60,000 nt of DNA from Owenia fusiformis (GCA_903813345.2 CAIIXF020000007.1:21875564-21935563), one strand, 5' to 3'. Counted from the stretch's first letter, positions 1 through 12,338 are shown. The notes: generated by a model not told the origin, from the letters alone. Numbers and translations are program-made.

Positions 1-654
1 CTGCAATTTTCAGCATGAAATAAAATGATGTCAGCCATTTTGAAAATCCTTAGAATGATTGTGACAGTTGTGTTTTATATATTTGAGTATATTTTCTTTA
101 TTCATATGATCTTTTCATGAACTAATATGTATGCTTGCACTAGAGCATGACCTCTTGAGAAACATATATCTTTACCATGGCTCTAAGCAACATAATACCT
201 TGCAATTCCTTTCAATACATTCATATGAGATGATTGTTGTACAATCATTTTATCTTGATGTTTTGTGTATGAATAATTTTTTTATATTATCACAGTTCAC
301 TGGCTGATCAAACCAATCTTCATATTTAGAAATCCAGCTCAACTTTATTGCACAGAAGAAATATACTGTAAGTCACAATCAGTAGGCGGAAAACGACATT
401 TGCTAATAAAATGCCCAAAGCAAAGGGAACTGCATGAGTGAACTGCAATCTCCCAGTACCCCCTGTATGGAGACAATAGGGTTACATCCAAATCATAGTA
501 GACTCTCTTGAGATCAAGCCAACCAATTTAAACGATGCACAGATGACCATCTTCAAGTAGATGGGAAATATACCCATCATTGTTAAAGAAAGATACATAT
601 GGCCTAATTTGTGTAAAAGTCCAGTAATCGATTTGTGTCCTCTAAATCTCATGG
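1..654. other. AT-rich stretch, no gene seen
   Basis: I see no splice-consistent exon, RNA gene or clear repeat in this stretch. Short open frames are present on the minus strand, but their translations have no recognisable domain or composition. Confidence 0.5.
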
Positions 655-798
655 GTGGAGTATAACCCAGATCCAGATGTATGTAACAGTATTGATGCAA
701 TCACTGGATGGTGTTGTACATGCCTTGTTGGGAGTAGGGCTGTAGGCACAAGGGGTATAAAAGCAAAAAGAAATGCACGAAGTTTGACATTTTAAAAT
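655..798 (+). pseudogene. possible transposase-derived zinc-binding relic
   Basis: One plus-strand frame reads WVEYNPDPD, then an ITGWCCTC stretch and a GSRAVGT stretch. The order Trp-x-x-Tyr, then Cys-x-Cys, then Gly-x-Arg-x-x-Gly resembles the Cys/His cluster near the C terminus of some uncharacterised DDE-type transposase-like proteins of invertebrates. The expected final Cys-x-His is missing (it reads T-R-G-I), there is an in-frame stop just upstream, and a stop follows 16 codons downstream. If the resemblance is real this is a dead fragment. It is a motif-level guess. Confidence 0.25.
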
Positions 799-894
799 CA
801 AAAGATATGTATGAAATGTTGTCATCTGAAGAAGATGATGATAGCTCAGAGAATCTCTTATAATGAACAAACACATGAATGTGCTCATCAACAG

Positions 895-1300
895 TTATGT
901 AAAGTCCATGTGTTTACAAATGTTGCTCTTTGTGCTTCCTCACTGTGATGTGAAATAATAAATTCAGTATTTTACTGCCACACACTGCATATGTGCAAAT
1001 AATCTCAAGGAAGCAGATCAATATATAATTGATTGATATGCATTTTTGACTTGTTAATTACTTCATGTGTTTTTAGATGTTGCCCCTTGTTCTTTCTCAT
1101 TTTGATGTATATTAAAAAAACTCAATATTCTTTTCTGACATAGTTTTACAAACTTTTTCTGGAGACAATTGTTCTAAATGAAGTATAAAGAAGATCACTA
1201 TCCAATATTTTGTTTGCATTTTTGACTTGTTATATTTTATATGTTTTCGAATGTTGCCCAATATGCTTTGTCACTATTATGTAAGATAATAGCAACAGGA
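895..1300. repeat. diverged tandem repeat, about 165-bp unit, three copies
   Basis: Three similar blocks begin near 919, 1079 and 1252. Each starts with TGTTGC, then CTTT and CTCA or TCAC words, then GATGT or TATGT, and two of them are preceded by the phrase TTTTTGACTTGTTA. Spacing is 160-173 bp. The copies are strongly diverged, so the array is old or degenerate. Confidence 0.5.
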
Positions 1301-1843
1301 TCAATTAAAAAGTCTTATTGACTGAAAATAATGATTACTGTGATAATAAATAGAAACATTGACAATAATAATGTGAAAAAAGTGATTTTTCCTTGAAAAG
1401 GTCAATATTTTATGCACGTTAATAGAATGACCTATATTTTGAAATATAAATGTCAGAATGACCTAGTTTTCGGATCTGGTTATCAAACAAAGCCTCTTCT
1501 TTGATATCCTGTACAATTTTTTCTAAATATCTTGGGGGCTAATATAGGGTCTTAAAGCCACTCGTCCTTTTTATGTCAGTTGGACATATGAACATACATG
1601 GGGGGCCAATAATGCTATGTAGCCTCGGCCCCTCACAATCTATGTAAATAATTATGTTGAATATTATAGAAATAAATAACAATAACCTAAAAAAAAAACA
1701 TACATGGATTGTAACTGGATATAAACTTGGATAGCTAGTGGAATATTTCAACTAGAACTGGTGAGAAACTGATATACATATTTATACATATTTGTCTCAT
1801 ATTAGTTACATATACATTTGACATTTGAGGGCTGAACCATAAA
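1301..1843. other. AT-rich stretch, nothing recognised
   Basis: No coding potential or repeat relation to the rest of the window was seen. Confidence 0.4.
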
Positions 1844-2515
1844 ATGGTCAAGTCAAAAAGGCCACGTGCTCCTTCAACGCCAGAGCCTCGAGGCAATTCT
1901 TCATCTGATATCGATGACCCGGTGACATTGGCAGATACCCATTCCCTTCTTCTTGATACGAGGAAATCCATAAATGTAATACACGATGATGTTAAATGTC
2001 TAAAGACCTCCATGGATTTCTACAGAAATTCGTCACAGGGGAAAAAATGCGAGTCGATATCAAATCTCTCTATGACACTGTACACTCCCAACAACAAATC
2101 CTAGATTTGAAGATGCGCTCAATGAGAGACAATACTATCATATATAACATCCCTGAAGAAGATGGAGAATCTTTTAGATGTGAACGTAATCCCATTAAAC
2201 TTCGGGACAAGATTGTAGGCTTTATTCACGATCAAATGGACCAGTGCGAAAAATCTCATAGGTTCTGATTCTGCTATACAACAGCAATATCCTGATGAGA
2301 TAAGGGAGCGTAGGAAGAAGCTAGTGCCGATAATGATTGAATCCAGGAGAGCCAGGGCAAAAGCTGTCCTCAATGATGACAAGTTGTACATAAATAATGT
2401 CTTGTACACTGGTCCACTTACACCACCAAGTGCAAATAGGCAAATTGCACCAAGTGCAAGTTCACCTACTAACTTACAGGGTCCTAATGCACTCACATTA
2501 CCTGATCAACTCTAG
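1844..2515 (+). pseudogene. LINE ORF1 relic (frameshifted, internally deleted)
   Basis: Three consecutive plus-strand frames together follow the usual layout of ORF1 of CR1/L2/L1-type non-LTR retrotransposons. First is a basic N terminus (from 1844). Next, in a second frame (about 1996-2268), is a coiled-coil-like segment followed by DLKMRSMRDNTIIYNIPEE, a form of the conserved R-x-N-x-I-x-x-G/N-IPE core, then a GFIHDQM stretch. A third frame (about 2261-2515) carries QQYPDEIRERRKKLVPIM and DDKLYINNVLYTG, which match the family's C-terminal signature. The segment normally lying between the second and third parts is missing, and at least two frameshifts are present, so it cannot make a working protein. 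No matching reverse transcriptase follows in the next kilobase, so this is an isolated decayed fragment. Confidence 0.75.
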
Positions 2516-2654
2516 TAATGTTCATTCTATTTGTATGACTCTTACTTGGATGTAAACTCTGACTACAAATGGTACATCCCAAACATTTTCTGCAACGAGA
2601 AACCTTTTGGCAATTGTCCCTTGCCTATGATTAAAAGGTGGACAATCCTTACAC

Positions 2655-2751
2655 TTAGAATATAGTCCGGAGTAGGGATACTAGCGGTTACCGTTGGTTA
2701 TTTGGTTTTCTGTATAAAAAAGCTTTTCTCCTTTTCTGTCCCGTCGCAGCG
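2655..2751. repeat. 97-bp direct repeat, copy 1
   Basis: This block is repeated without visible difference at 3975-4071 (offset 1320 bp), beginning TTAGAATATAGTCCGGAGTA and ending CCGTCGCAGCG. The sequence after each copy differs, so it is a dispersed direct repeat around a 1.2-kb spacer and not a simple tandem duplication of the whole interval. Confidence 0.85.
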
Positions 2752-3974
2752 CCATCTAGTGTTTGATAAATGAATCAAGGTTTATTTTCGATAGGGTAAG
2801 TACTAATCTATCAGGAAACATTTACAAGTTTGGTTAGAAACAGAATTTTTATAGATGGCGGAGTGATTTTTGAGACTATGTAGAGCAGAATAATTTTCTG
2901 AAACAGGTAGCTTTACGGTGGTAGCTCTCTCCAGATTCAGTTATCTCAAAAACGGTGTGGTCACCGTATGCTTATTTTGTAACGGCAAGCTAGACAAGAC
3001 TCCAATGAACACTGGGCACTGTTTCGCTGAGCTAGATCTGTGCCCATGAATATATTATGAAATGAAACGTTATAATGGTCGTCAATGGGATTTTTTACTG
3101 CAATCTTGACCCTATTAGCAACAGGGTGGTGACAGTACTAGGGTGGGAAATAGCGTTATTTTTGTAAAAATTACACTTTCTTAGCAATGTGTACCTTGCA
3201 TCTCTAAGAAAAATCAAATCATCCGAAGAATTAGCAATTTAGATTTTCGCTGATTCAGCATTTTTCATTTTTTACCTAAAAATCACAGGTTTTGACCATT
3301 TTTGGCCTGTATTTTGTTACAGGATAGCACAAGAGGGCTGTTAGTGCTGGTTTTAAGAGGTTGTTGACAGGCTTTTATCAAATTATTACCGAATTTAAGG
3401 ATTCAGCCATTATCATAGCATGTAATACAGCTTTTTCCTTTGTGTCTGAATTTTTCTTGAAAATATATGACAAAATTGACACATTTAACCCCATAGACTG
3501 ACCAAATATGGCTGAAAACAGTTACTAACATGCATGAAATTAAAACAAGAACATTGCTTTGCAAAACTGATATGATAATTTAATATAGAAGCTCATTTAC
3601 TGAAAATTAATCACTAAATAATGGCTAATTTGGGGTAATCTCTGACCGAAAATGACTAGATTTGAACTTTTTTTTGTTTCATGGTTCAGTGATTTTGGCA
3701 ATAAACATTATGGAAGTACGAATAAACGTTTTGACATGCTAAATATTGTGAATTTTTGTTAAGCCATAGCGAGTAGCAGTATTTCTATTGCAAAAATGGT
3801 CAGTTATGTATAAAACTGCATGGCCCTAAAATAAATGACCCCGGGGTTAACAAAGCAGCTATTAAAGCTGTTCTATTGGTGCGATTGGGCTTAAATTGCA
3901 CAAAAAGTCTTGAAACACTCTAATGTTTAAGAAAAACAAGATTTCTGGCACAAAATCATTCAACCGTGTCACTA
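2752..3974. other. 1.2-kb spacer between identical direct repeats
   Basis: AT-rich and non-coding by eye. Being bounded by identical 97-bp repeats, it could be an insertion that duplicated or carried its flank, or the body of an uncharacterised repeat. No reverse transcriptase, transposase or primer-binding site was recognised, so I do not call it an LTR element. Confidence 0.4.
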
Positions 3975-4071
3975 TTAGAATATAGTCCGGAGTAGGGATA
4001 CTAGCGGTTACCGTTGGTTATTTGGTTTTCTGTATAAAAAAGCTTTTCTCCTTTTCTGTCCCGTCGCAGCG
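3975..4071. repeat. 97-bp direct repeat, copy 2
   Basis: Same sequence as 2655-2751. It abuts the start of the helically phased repeat family at 4072, whereas copy 1 is followed by unrelated sequence. Confidence 0.85.
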
Positions 4072-4691
4072 TCACGTTCTACAATTAGTGGCAACCTACC
4101 AACGACGAGCTGGACGTAAAAACGAACGGAACCGTCGTTCTTCAATCCTACTAGGGACGTTTTTACAACGAGTTGAACTGTCTGAGGACGTATTGAGAAC
4201 GAGGTAGACCTAATTGCTAACGGGTTAAAACTGATTAAGAACGTATTTATCAACGAGTTAGCAAAAATATAGCTATCACACCAAGCAAGTTGCCACTGCG
4301 TTCTTAAAAACTGGTTTTAAACTGTGTGCGAACGGAATGAAGAACGTAACTACAACGTTCAATGTTTACGAACTTCATGGACTTTCCCGTACGGGGAATG
4401 TGATTTAGAATTTTGAATCGATTCAAAATTCGATGGCGACCATACCGTTCTGTAATCAGGTCATGATGACCTTCTAGACTAAGGGACGCGTTATGCGACG
4501 TTGCACACCGACGTGGTGCGACCTGAACGAACTGCGAATGAGATGGACGTATTGAAGACTGTTTATGAACGAAGTAGCTTACTATTTTAGACATATTTCC
4601 CGACCACAGCCAGATTGAGCCCGTTTTACGCCGTTTTCGTAGGACTGGCAAGAACGGGTAAGAACTAGTTTGGTGTGATGGAGGGGGGGGG
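4072..4691 (+). mobile_element. helically phased AACG/CGTT repeat family, copy 1 (5' truncated)
   Basis: The block shares long stretches with 10575-11127 (opposite orientation) and 54547-55075. It contains the phased word block (about 4090-4265), an inner TATCACACCAAGC word near 4272, a middle section with GCGACCATACCGTTCTGTAA, and a right end AACTAGTTTGGTGTGAT followed by a G run. Other copies have an inverted form of this end (CTATCACACCAAACTAGTT), which suggests terminal inverted repeats. This copy lacks the left terminus. No protein is encoded. Confidence 0.7.
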
Positions 4692-4847
4692 TAACGAGCT
4701 AGAAATTCACTATTGCCTATGATCACTAATACACCTTTGGTTCTACGTGGTGGTGAGTTGTGATTGAACTTTGCGTATATATCCTCTTATGCTTGAGTCA
4801 AATGCCGATGTATGATAAGCGGAGTATAGGAAATTTTTGAACAAATG

Positions 4848-5063
4848 TTGAGTGTTTTAAACTGGGATATTTTGCAAACTACAGATGATGTAAATGATTG
4901 CTTCGAAATATTTTCAGATATTTTTAAAACATATACAATGAATCTTTTCCTCTTGAATTAAAGAAAGTGAAACTTTTTGTTGATATTTCTAAGCCATGGA
5001 TTACAAATGGGATTATCACATCAGTCAAGCAAAAAAATAATCTTTATCGTAAAGGATAGGTAT
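4848..5063 (+). pseudogene. LINE endonuclease-RT linker relic
   Basis: Plus-strand frames give VLNWDILQTTDDVNDCFEIF, then, after one frameshift near 4955, KLFVDISKPWITNGIITSV and KQKNNLYRK. The 'PWIT-x-G-I-x-x-S-I/V-K-x-K-N-x-LY' phrase is typical of the region between the endonuclease and reverse transcriptase domains of LINE ORF2 proteins. The sequence just downstream (5065-5222) matches, in inverted orientation, 19800-19960. No RT motifs follow, so this is a short decayed fragment. Confidence 0.65.
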
Positions 5064-5324
5064 CGATATGGAGAACTCAATGTTTTTCTCTTAGACCAAT
5101 CATTGAAAACATTCTGTAAAAAACTTGGTATTTTATGTAATGTTGACTGATTGACAACAATTTAATGCGAAAATTATTTAGAAATATTTAATATAACTGT
5201 TTTTGTTAACATTTTCCCTTGGTGTTCTGGTCCTGGATTGTGATATTGGTTCTCGATTGGTGGGGGAGGGGGATGTTAGACATTGTTTCTTTTCACGTGA
5301 GGTCATGGTTTTGGGTCTACTTTT

Positions 5325-5410
5325 CTTATGACAGATTTACACTTACAGTTTGCTTTTCTTGTTGGATTTAGTCACCCTTCCCTTTGGCATTTGCGCTTAT
5401 ATATTCAAGG
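5325..5410 (+). repeat. dispersed short repeat (pair at 28128-28215)
   Basis: The phrase beginning GACAGATTTACACTTACAGT and ending near GCGCTTATATATTC recurs at 28128-28215 with a small insertion. A related tail (CCCTTTGACATTTGCGCTTA) also occurs at about 8789. It has no coding content. Confidence 0.6.
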
Positions 5411-8400
5411 ATAAATTTTCTTCTTTACAATTGAGTCCTTCATTACAGGGCTGGCCAATAAAAATTGGAACATTTTTCTATTTAATGTCTTCAATTGACA
5501 AAAAATCAGATAATGGTAAAATTATTATTTGTGAAGATGTTAAAGATAAAAATTTGTATGTATAATTATTTTTGACTTGTCATGGTCATTTTCCGTACAC
5601 TCAATGAGATATGATTTTTTTAAAAATTTTCTCTGCTTGAAACATCACTGCTAAAAATACAGTATCTTTCATACCATACAATATTTTCCCTTCAAATGGA
5701 TCGTCTAATACATTAGCAGTCCTTTCAAAATGTTCCCGATTCTCTACATGTAGTAGCAATGCCCTTAACTTTCAATGCCCACTCATCAACTGAAGGTTTA
5801 TTATGATCAGCATGCTCACATTTAACCTTATCTCTAGCATATCTTTCTACAGCTTCAAAAATCATGTTTTTCATAAAGCGGTAAAATTGGATACAGTTCG
5901 CAAAATATAGGACCCTTCTTTCTCAAATTACAAAGTTTACAATGAGATATAATGTCTATATATATTCCCCGTTTAAACATATTATGGGGTTCATAGTTGA
6001 AATAAGAATCTCCAAAATTACAAATTAAATCATAAATGTAGCATCTAAATCAGAGTAGTTATGTCATGTTATGTCAGGATAAATTAGTGTGTTCAATACC
6101 TTTATCATGGAAAAATATTTTCATAAACATTTTAGGTTTAGGTTCTTTGGTTGTAAAAGTTGGGAGATAACTTCCTAGTTCTTGGGTCAACAATAATAAA
6201 ATAATACGTTTCATGGACCCAAGGGCTTAAATCCTATGATAATGAACTTGAGAAATCCAACAGGTAAACCATAGCGAAAAACAGAAATTGTTATGTTAAT
6301 GGATTATTATTGATAGGGGTTTCTTTTTACGTGACTAAATTACAAGAAAAATCCTGGAAAATCAAGTTTTAACCGAGGGCGTATTTTTGTAATGGCATGC
6401 TCGATCAACAAACATGTAGCCTTAGTTAATACCTGGGGCACATTCGATTTTTCTGTTCGATTAATTTTCAGCTAAAATTTGTTTCCTGAAACTGCACATT
6501 GATACAATATCTGAGGCATGTGGAAATGTCATTTGGTCACAAATGAAATAGATTTACTCCGTGCGGGATACGTTTCTCTTGGATCACCTTTGATAAGCTT
6601 ATCCGGATTGTAATTTGAAAATATGACATTGAAGTGGATAAATCTTACATAACAGCTTTGAAGAATATAACTGTTCATATGTTACCTGGCAACTATTTGC
6701 GAAAGAGCTCAATTCACTTATTTTGTTCTCAATACATTGTTAAAATCAGACAATATTTTTTTATAAAGTAATGACATTATTCCCTCTCTCCAGTGCTGTC
6801 TTCCGTAGAACATCGATGACATGAATTTGTAGCATTTTAAAAGAAACTAATATCTCCCATCGCTTTCATCTGTGCTATCACAGTAATTAAAACAATGTCA
6901 TTTATGATTAATTATTCATTGGAATGCATTATAAAGGTACTAAATTACAAACAACCATCAAATAATAATACTTCACGTTAAACTAAGTTAACCTGATATC
7001 CTTGCTCTATTTTATGCTTATAAATTATTTTTGTTCTTTCCTCTTTTGGCGTATGCACACTTAACAATTAACTTTTCCCAGAACAGAACAGATTGTGTTT
7101 CTTGGCTGGATGTTATTTGAACAACTATGCGGTGTCCTTGCAAACTTCTATATAGATAAGTAAACACTTTTGTAACTTAGGTCAATTATTGACAGAGTTC
7201 AGAGTCTTATACCCTGTAGCAAAAAAATTGATCTTCAACTGTAAAATAAGTAAGCACTAAGGCCAAAGGGGAGACCATAAGTTCTGATGAGACGCAATTA
7301 CGATAACTAATTGAACATAGATAAACATCTTCATTATTATAGCAATAACCTCATTTCAAAGGGCAACGTACAATGTAGTGAACTAAGGGCTGAGAGCCAA
7401 GATTTCACTATACACTGTGTATGTTGCCTCGTTAATTGTGAAATATTTTGATACTAACCATCAATTTAATGTTTTCCTTTTTCAAATAGCTACCGAAATT
7501 GATTTATCATTTCGTGACAATAGACCAATGTCAGAAACCCAAAACCCCCAAACTGGGAATATCAGTCATCACGAAAGAACAAACAACACCTCCAGTGCTT
7601 TTGGGGGTTGTTCGTTCTGTTCTACCATCAATGTAAAAGAAAAATAGCGTTAGAAAATTTATCTTAAAATGTTAATTTTGGTTAAAACAAATGCTTCGAC
7701 ACTTTTAAAACATGATAGAGATTTGTTTTCCTACACAGGATTATACAGGATGGGCCAGAAAACGTCCATATTTTTTATCTTGCTTTACTTTTTTTTACAA
7801 TACATTGGATTTTTGGCAGGGGATATAGCAATTAATTTTAATGCTATAAATTGATTCCAAAGGAGCAGACGTAATCAAAACAAATGGTTTAGATAATTCC
7901 CTATATAGCAAGATTAAGTGGAATCCGTCAAGCATAATATTCAACCTTTGACCTCTATCTTCCCACCTATTTACTCGAATAATTCTAATATGGGAGTGAT
8001 TCCAAAGAATATTTTTTAGACATAACAGTCCATATAGGCATTTTTAAACCATACATTTCCACATGCAACCACCCTCCCACTCTCATATAAACTGAGGAGA
8101 GAAACAAAGTCACAGTGATTCATAGCCATTGATACAAATATATTCTATATGTAATCAAATACAGTCTTTTTTATATAAAAAATCAACGAAGATGTATGAC
8201 GTAAAAAATAAATTGGGATTGTTTCCAAATATATTTGGGTGGAAACTTCAAACAAAGAATGTTAACACAACCACGGAGTTCATACATCATAATTATGTAT
8301 ACTGTGGTGTTGCTAAGGCCACACACTTTGTTATGCACTTTTGGATTGAAGATATAACCGATTGTCAAAACATTTTTTGATCAAAAAAGCATGGTTGATT

Positions 8401-8589
8401 TTTTCACTTTATCCCTGGGGAATGAAAGGGTTAACAATCAATCAAAAATATTTAAATGGAGATTGTTTTAGTTGACAGCGAACTTTCCAACGATGTATTG
8501 GAACCTCACTAAGGAGTGCACTCAGAGGCTCTATTTTGCACAAGTATGAGGTTAATATATCTTATGTGAGAAATGAATAAACACAAGGA
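5411..8589. other. 3.2-kb AT-rich stretch, no supported gene
   Basis: No exon set, RNA gene or large inverted repeat was recognised. The only frame with a protein-like composition is short (about 7490-7647) and is discussed with the rejected items. Confidence 0.4.
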
Positions 8590-8594
8590 GCACA

Positions 8595-8695
8595 CACGTC
8601 TCGAACTCGCAGCCTCGTGGTCACGGCACCCAATCGCCTAGCCTGAACGTGCTGGCACTCAAGCCCTCTCGGTCAACTCTACAACCCCAAAAAAG
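8595..8695 (-). repeat. tRNA-derived SINE head, tentative
   Basis: On the minus strand the sequence reads TGACCGAGAGGGCTTGAGT, which resembles a pol III A box of Leu/Ser-tRNA type. About 60 bases later comes GCGAGTTCGAGACGTG, which resembles a B box (GGTTCGANNCC). The two ends do not fold into a clean acceptor stem by eye, so it is not a functional tRNA gene. It is more likely the head of a SINE. Confidence 0.4.
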
Positions 8696-8984
8696 GTTGT
8701 TTGTTAGTCGATCTGACTAGAGGCAGTTGATGTTAACGCTCGAACACACCAGAGGAAGCACAACTGACATTTCCTACCCTTTTTTCCCTTTGACATTTGC
8801 GCTTATATATTCCTACACATACATACACTGCTCAACTGTCCTTAAGATTGATATAGCAACCAGAGGGGATAGAGGTATATACAAACAGTATACCCCAAGA
8901 ACATTGCTCAGAGTGTAACGTTAGAAAGGAGTGATCATGAATGTAAACTTTGGAATGAATGAAACTTTGCGCAATAATATTTAT

Positions 8985-9330
8985 AAGGATGTGCAAGCCG
9001 TGTCCGATTCCAGCCAATCCTAACACAGTGATTCACATGACAGCAGTGCATAAAATAATCAACAATGCATTTGTTTTGTATGGTTTTCAAGGTGAGGAGA
9101 TTGAAATAGATGCTTTGACAATACTTGACCCTTGCAAAAAGTTTCATTAAAAATATATTCTTTCGTGATTGCGTATCTCTGAGTTGATTTTGTAGAAAAT
9201 ATTTTCCAATGCGTGAAATGAATTTTAGCCTAAGACTCAAGGACTAAGACTCGCATCATTCCGCCTAGGTGTTGTTTCCTAAACTTTGCATTCTCGCTGC
9301 GCGGTCATGCAAAGATTAGGAAACAACAAC
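8985..9330. repeat. dispersed repeat shared with 51684-51980
   Basis: Shared phrases include GGTGAGGAGATTGAAAT, GATGCTTTG, CTTGCAAAAAGTTTCATT and GATTTTGTAGAA, in the same order at both places. The copy at 51684-51980 lies inside a TTAA-flanked element, so this may be an older copy of the same family or of an element inserted in it. Confidence 0.6.
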
Positions 9331-10574
9331 TTCACCTGCACTCAACTTGACTCTACAGATTAAAGTTGATATGATGAAATATGATACCAAAAGAATATGA
9401 GAGCAACAATTTCTAGACTTTTGGGACAACCCTTGTATTTGATGTTTTACAAAAAATAACAATTACGTTTTTAGACCCAAGGAAGTAAAGTAACATCATA
9501 TGAAAATCGTAGTATATACGAATATGATTTTCCCTCGATCCCATGGTACGTTTTATATGATCAAATCAAAATGATATTCCCGTAATCAGTAACTTGGTAA
9601 AGAAATTTGTATACCTGAAATACTGCACTTCCTTTTGGCGTGTGTTTACATGTATTCGCTCTTCAGAAATCGAGGCTCACTTATCTGGCAAAAGTACTGT
9701 TAAAAATAACATGGTCGTATCTCAGGACATTTTTTGTCATGTTACGCGTGTTCAACCAATCACAGAATGAGAAAGAGGATGAACTAATGATACCACTACG
9801 TGAACTGTTGTAGCTTGATTTACATTAATTTTAGTCCCTACCGAAATCCAAATTGTATTCGATATATGGTTAAACAAGTACATGTAATACAAGTTTATGA
9901 CATTTCTTCTTTAATAATGTTCCAATGTTGCTATTCTTCGAGATGTGTCTTTTTTCCATAACTCGTGTCTTGTTATGTAATTGGTGTAGGCGATAAATCC
10001 AGCGCTCAGTGCCGCCATCCTTGTTAATTAGATCTCCTGTCGTTACTATGAGGGGAAAGTACTGCCTCGGGTATGCGGTCCTGGTTATAGATTAAAATTT
10101 TCCTGGTCGAATCTTAAACTTGTGTAAAAATGTGGATGTTTCATCAATCTGCGTAGTCCTAGACCTATAGGTCTGGTTCCAAATTGATTTCCACAACGGT
10201 GTGAGCCAGGAAAAATATTAAGCGAATAGATATAAGTATGTTTCACATTATGCAGTATATGATCTCCACTGTGATGCGGCATTTATGATTATATATAGAG
10301 ATAATCTACTAGTAATTCCTAAAATGTTGATACATAGCACAAGGAAAATACATTGAAATGATTGGAACATAAAAATATAATACTATGTTTCAGCAATGCA
10401 GGGGTAAATTTTCCAATAAACAAACACTGGAACGATTTTTTCCAGACACAACTAGTATACATATTTGACTCCTTTATTTGCCTCTATATATATATTTATA
10501 TTTTCTGTAGTTACTCATCTATGATTTCTATCATCGTTCTTTTCTTTCGACACTGATTCAACAACAGATACAGA
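9331..10574. other. non-coding stretch; possible solo mariner-type end
   Basis: Near 9416-9436 the sequence reads ACTTTTGGGACAACCCTTGTA. This resembles the right terminus of the mariner-like element at 39269-40337 (AACTTTTCGAACGACCCTTG), but no partner end was found nearby. Nothing else was recognised. Confidence 0.35.
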
Positions 10575-11127
10575 TCTGATTACAGAACGGTATGGTCGCC
10601 ATCTCAAAATTCTAAAAAACTTCCCGTCTGAGAACGTTCATGAAGTTCGTAAATAGACCTTAGAAAGTTGCAGCTACGTTCATTCCGTTCGCACACGGTT
10701 TAAAACCAGTTTTGAAGAACGCAGTGGCAACTTGTTTGATGTGATAGTTATATTTTTGCTAACTCGTTCATAAGCAGTCTTTAATACGTTCTTAATCAGT
10801 TTAAACCCGTTTGCAATTAGTTCTACCTCGTTCTCAATACGTCCTCAGACAGTTCAACTCGTTGTAAAAACGTCCCTAGTAGGATTGAAGTACGACGGTT
10901 CCGTTCGTATTACGTCCAGCTCGTCGTTAGTACGTTGTCACTCTTTGTAATTGTAGAACCACGAGAACATTTTGAGCATGATCTAAGTTCTAGACCTACC
11001 CGCTCGAGTACGTTCGATGAAGTTTGTAAATAGTCCCCAAACGGTTTTAAGTACGTCCAGTCCGTTCGTACACAGTTGAAGCCCGTTTCGAGAACGTAGT
11101 GAGAACTAGTTTGGTGTGATAGTAGGG
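10575..11127 (-). mobile_element. helically phased AACG/CGTT repeat family, copy 2 (inverted)
   Basis: This is the reverse-orientation relative of 4072-4691. It starts near ATTACAGAACGGTATGGTCG and ends GAACTAGTTTGGTGTGATAG. Within it, CGTT, AGTT or CGTC words start at 10765, 10776, 10787, 10798, 10808, 10819, 10829, 10840, 10851, 10860 and 10871: eleven words with spacings of 9-11 bp, mean about 10.6. No open frame of note follows the repeat. Confidence 0.75.
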
Positions 11128-12338
11128 TAACCAAAAAGTTCAGTCCTGCATATATCTATATACATGTAGATATCACACATGTCATGCATAATCTAAGTGT
11201 AGGATTTATAACATATTTATGGGTGATTGAGAAACGGTAACGGTCATTATGTTATAATTCGAAGTTTATTGTTATACAGCCTGTTATATATATGTTACCC
11301 CTACATCTACTTTTGAACTGAGGAGAGACCTCTAAATCCGAAGGATATAACCTCAACTTCTATCACAGAATGGTTGTTATTTATCAGTAATTAACTTTTT
11401 AAAATGGCGTATTCCTCTTAATTTAACTAGCAATTTAATTTCCTGCCTCACAAGACTCCCTTATTGAGCACATTGATGGATATTTGATTTATCATATTTA
11501 TGACGTCAATTTATGATAAAAAGTTGTTTTATGCAATCCTCTATACCTTTTCACCGTATTTACGAAATTCTTTGAAATTTTCTCTATTTGGTCAAAGTAC
11601 ACATACAACATACTGCTGCATGTTTTGGTATGATAATAACGAAAATACTATGATTGATAAAGGACAATGCACCTTTTCTCCTTTACAGAGGGTCGTTTTT
11701 TAAATAATGCATTATTTTTACTATAAAGGTAGTATTAAAATAGTGTTAGATAAAAAACAGAAAGCATAATGGATAAAGCCTGAAATATTTTTTATTTTCT
11801 CTGATAGAATTTTTTGTCCTGTCACGTCAAGGGAAAAATATGTAGTACTTTTTTACCTCTTCCGTGTAAATTGCTACAGATCACGCAAAATATCCATTGG
11901 CCTTGTCAATATATATGACATTTATCATAATAACATTTACATTATTAATGAACATTAACACATTTACTTATGTTACAAATTTACCTTCAATATTTATTTC
12001 ATGAACAAATCGTTCATTTTCGTCATCAAACTTCTCTATTACATTACAAACATTAGTCTTTCATTAATATATATGGCTCAGGTGAATTAAAAAGATCTTT
12101 GAATGATTTTGTCTTCATTGACTGAAAGAAAATGGTAAATATAATTTGTTTTATATATATAATATATTTCTATATTGCGACCATAATTTACCATCATATA
12201 CATGTAATGTACATTGTTTTATGTTAGCATATACTGTATACAAACATATAGGTGAACAATACAAGATTGGGATAGTATTTACATGGCGTTTGTTCGTTGG
12301 TACATCGCGTGGTTCACCTCATCTGGAGCAAAGATAAA
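11128..12338. other. AT-rich stretch, nothing recognised
   Basis: No exon, RNA gene or repeat relation to the rest of the window was seen. Confidence 0.4.

Noticed and set aside
2655-4071. LTR retrotransposon with 97-bp LTRs
   Set aside because: Repeats are too short and lack TG...CA ends; no primer-binding site, polypurine tract or gag/pol sequence was seen in the body.
7417-7647. Frame with a protein-like, Asn/Thr/Ser-rich end after a possible splice acceptor (CAAATAG) near 7488
   Set aside because: No partner exon, no conserved motif, and part of it is a local inverted repeat (ACCCCCAAACTGGG and CAGTGCTTTTGGGGGT words). Not enough to call a gene.
8595-8695. Functional tRNA gene
   Set aside because: Only A- and B-box-like words are visible; no acceptor stem pairing or anticodon arm could be drawn. 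Kept as a possible SINE head.
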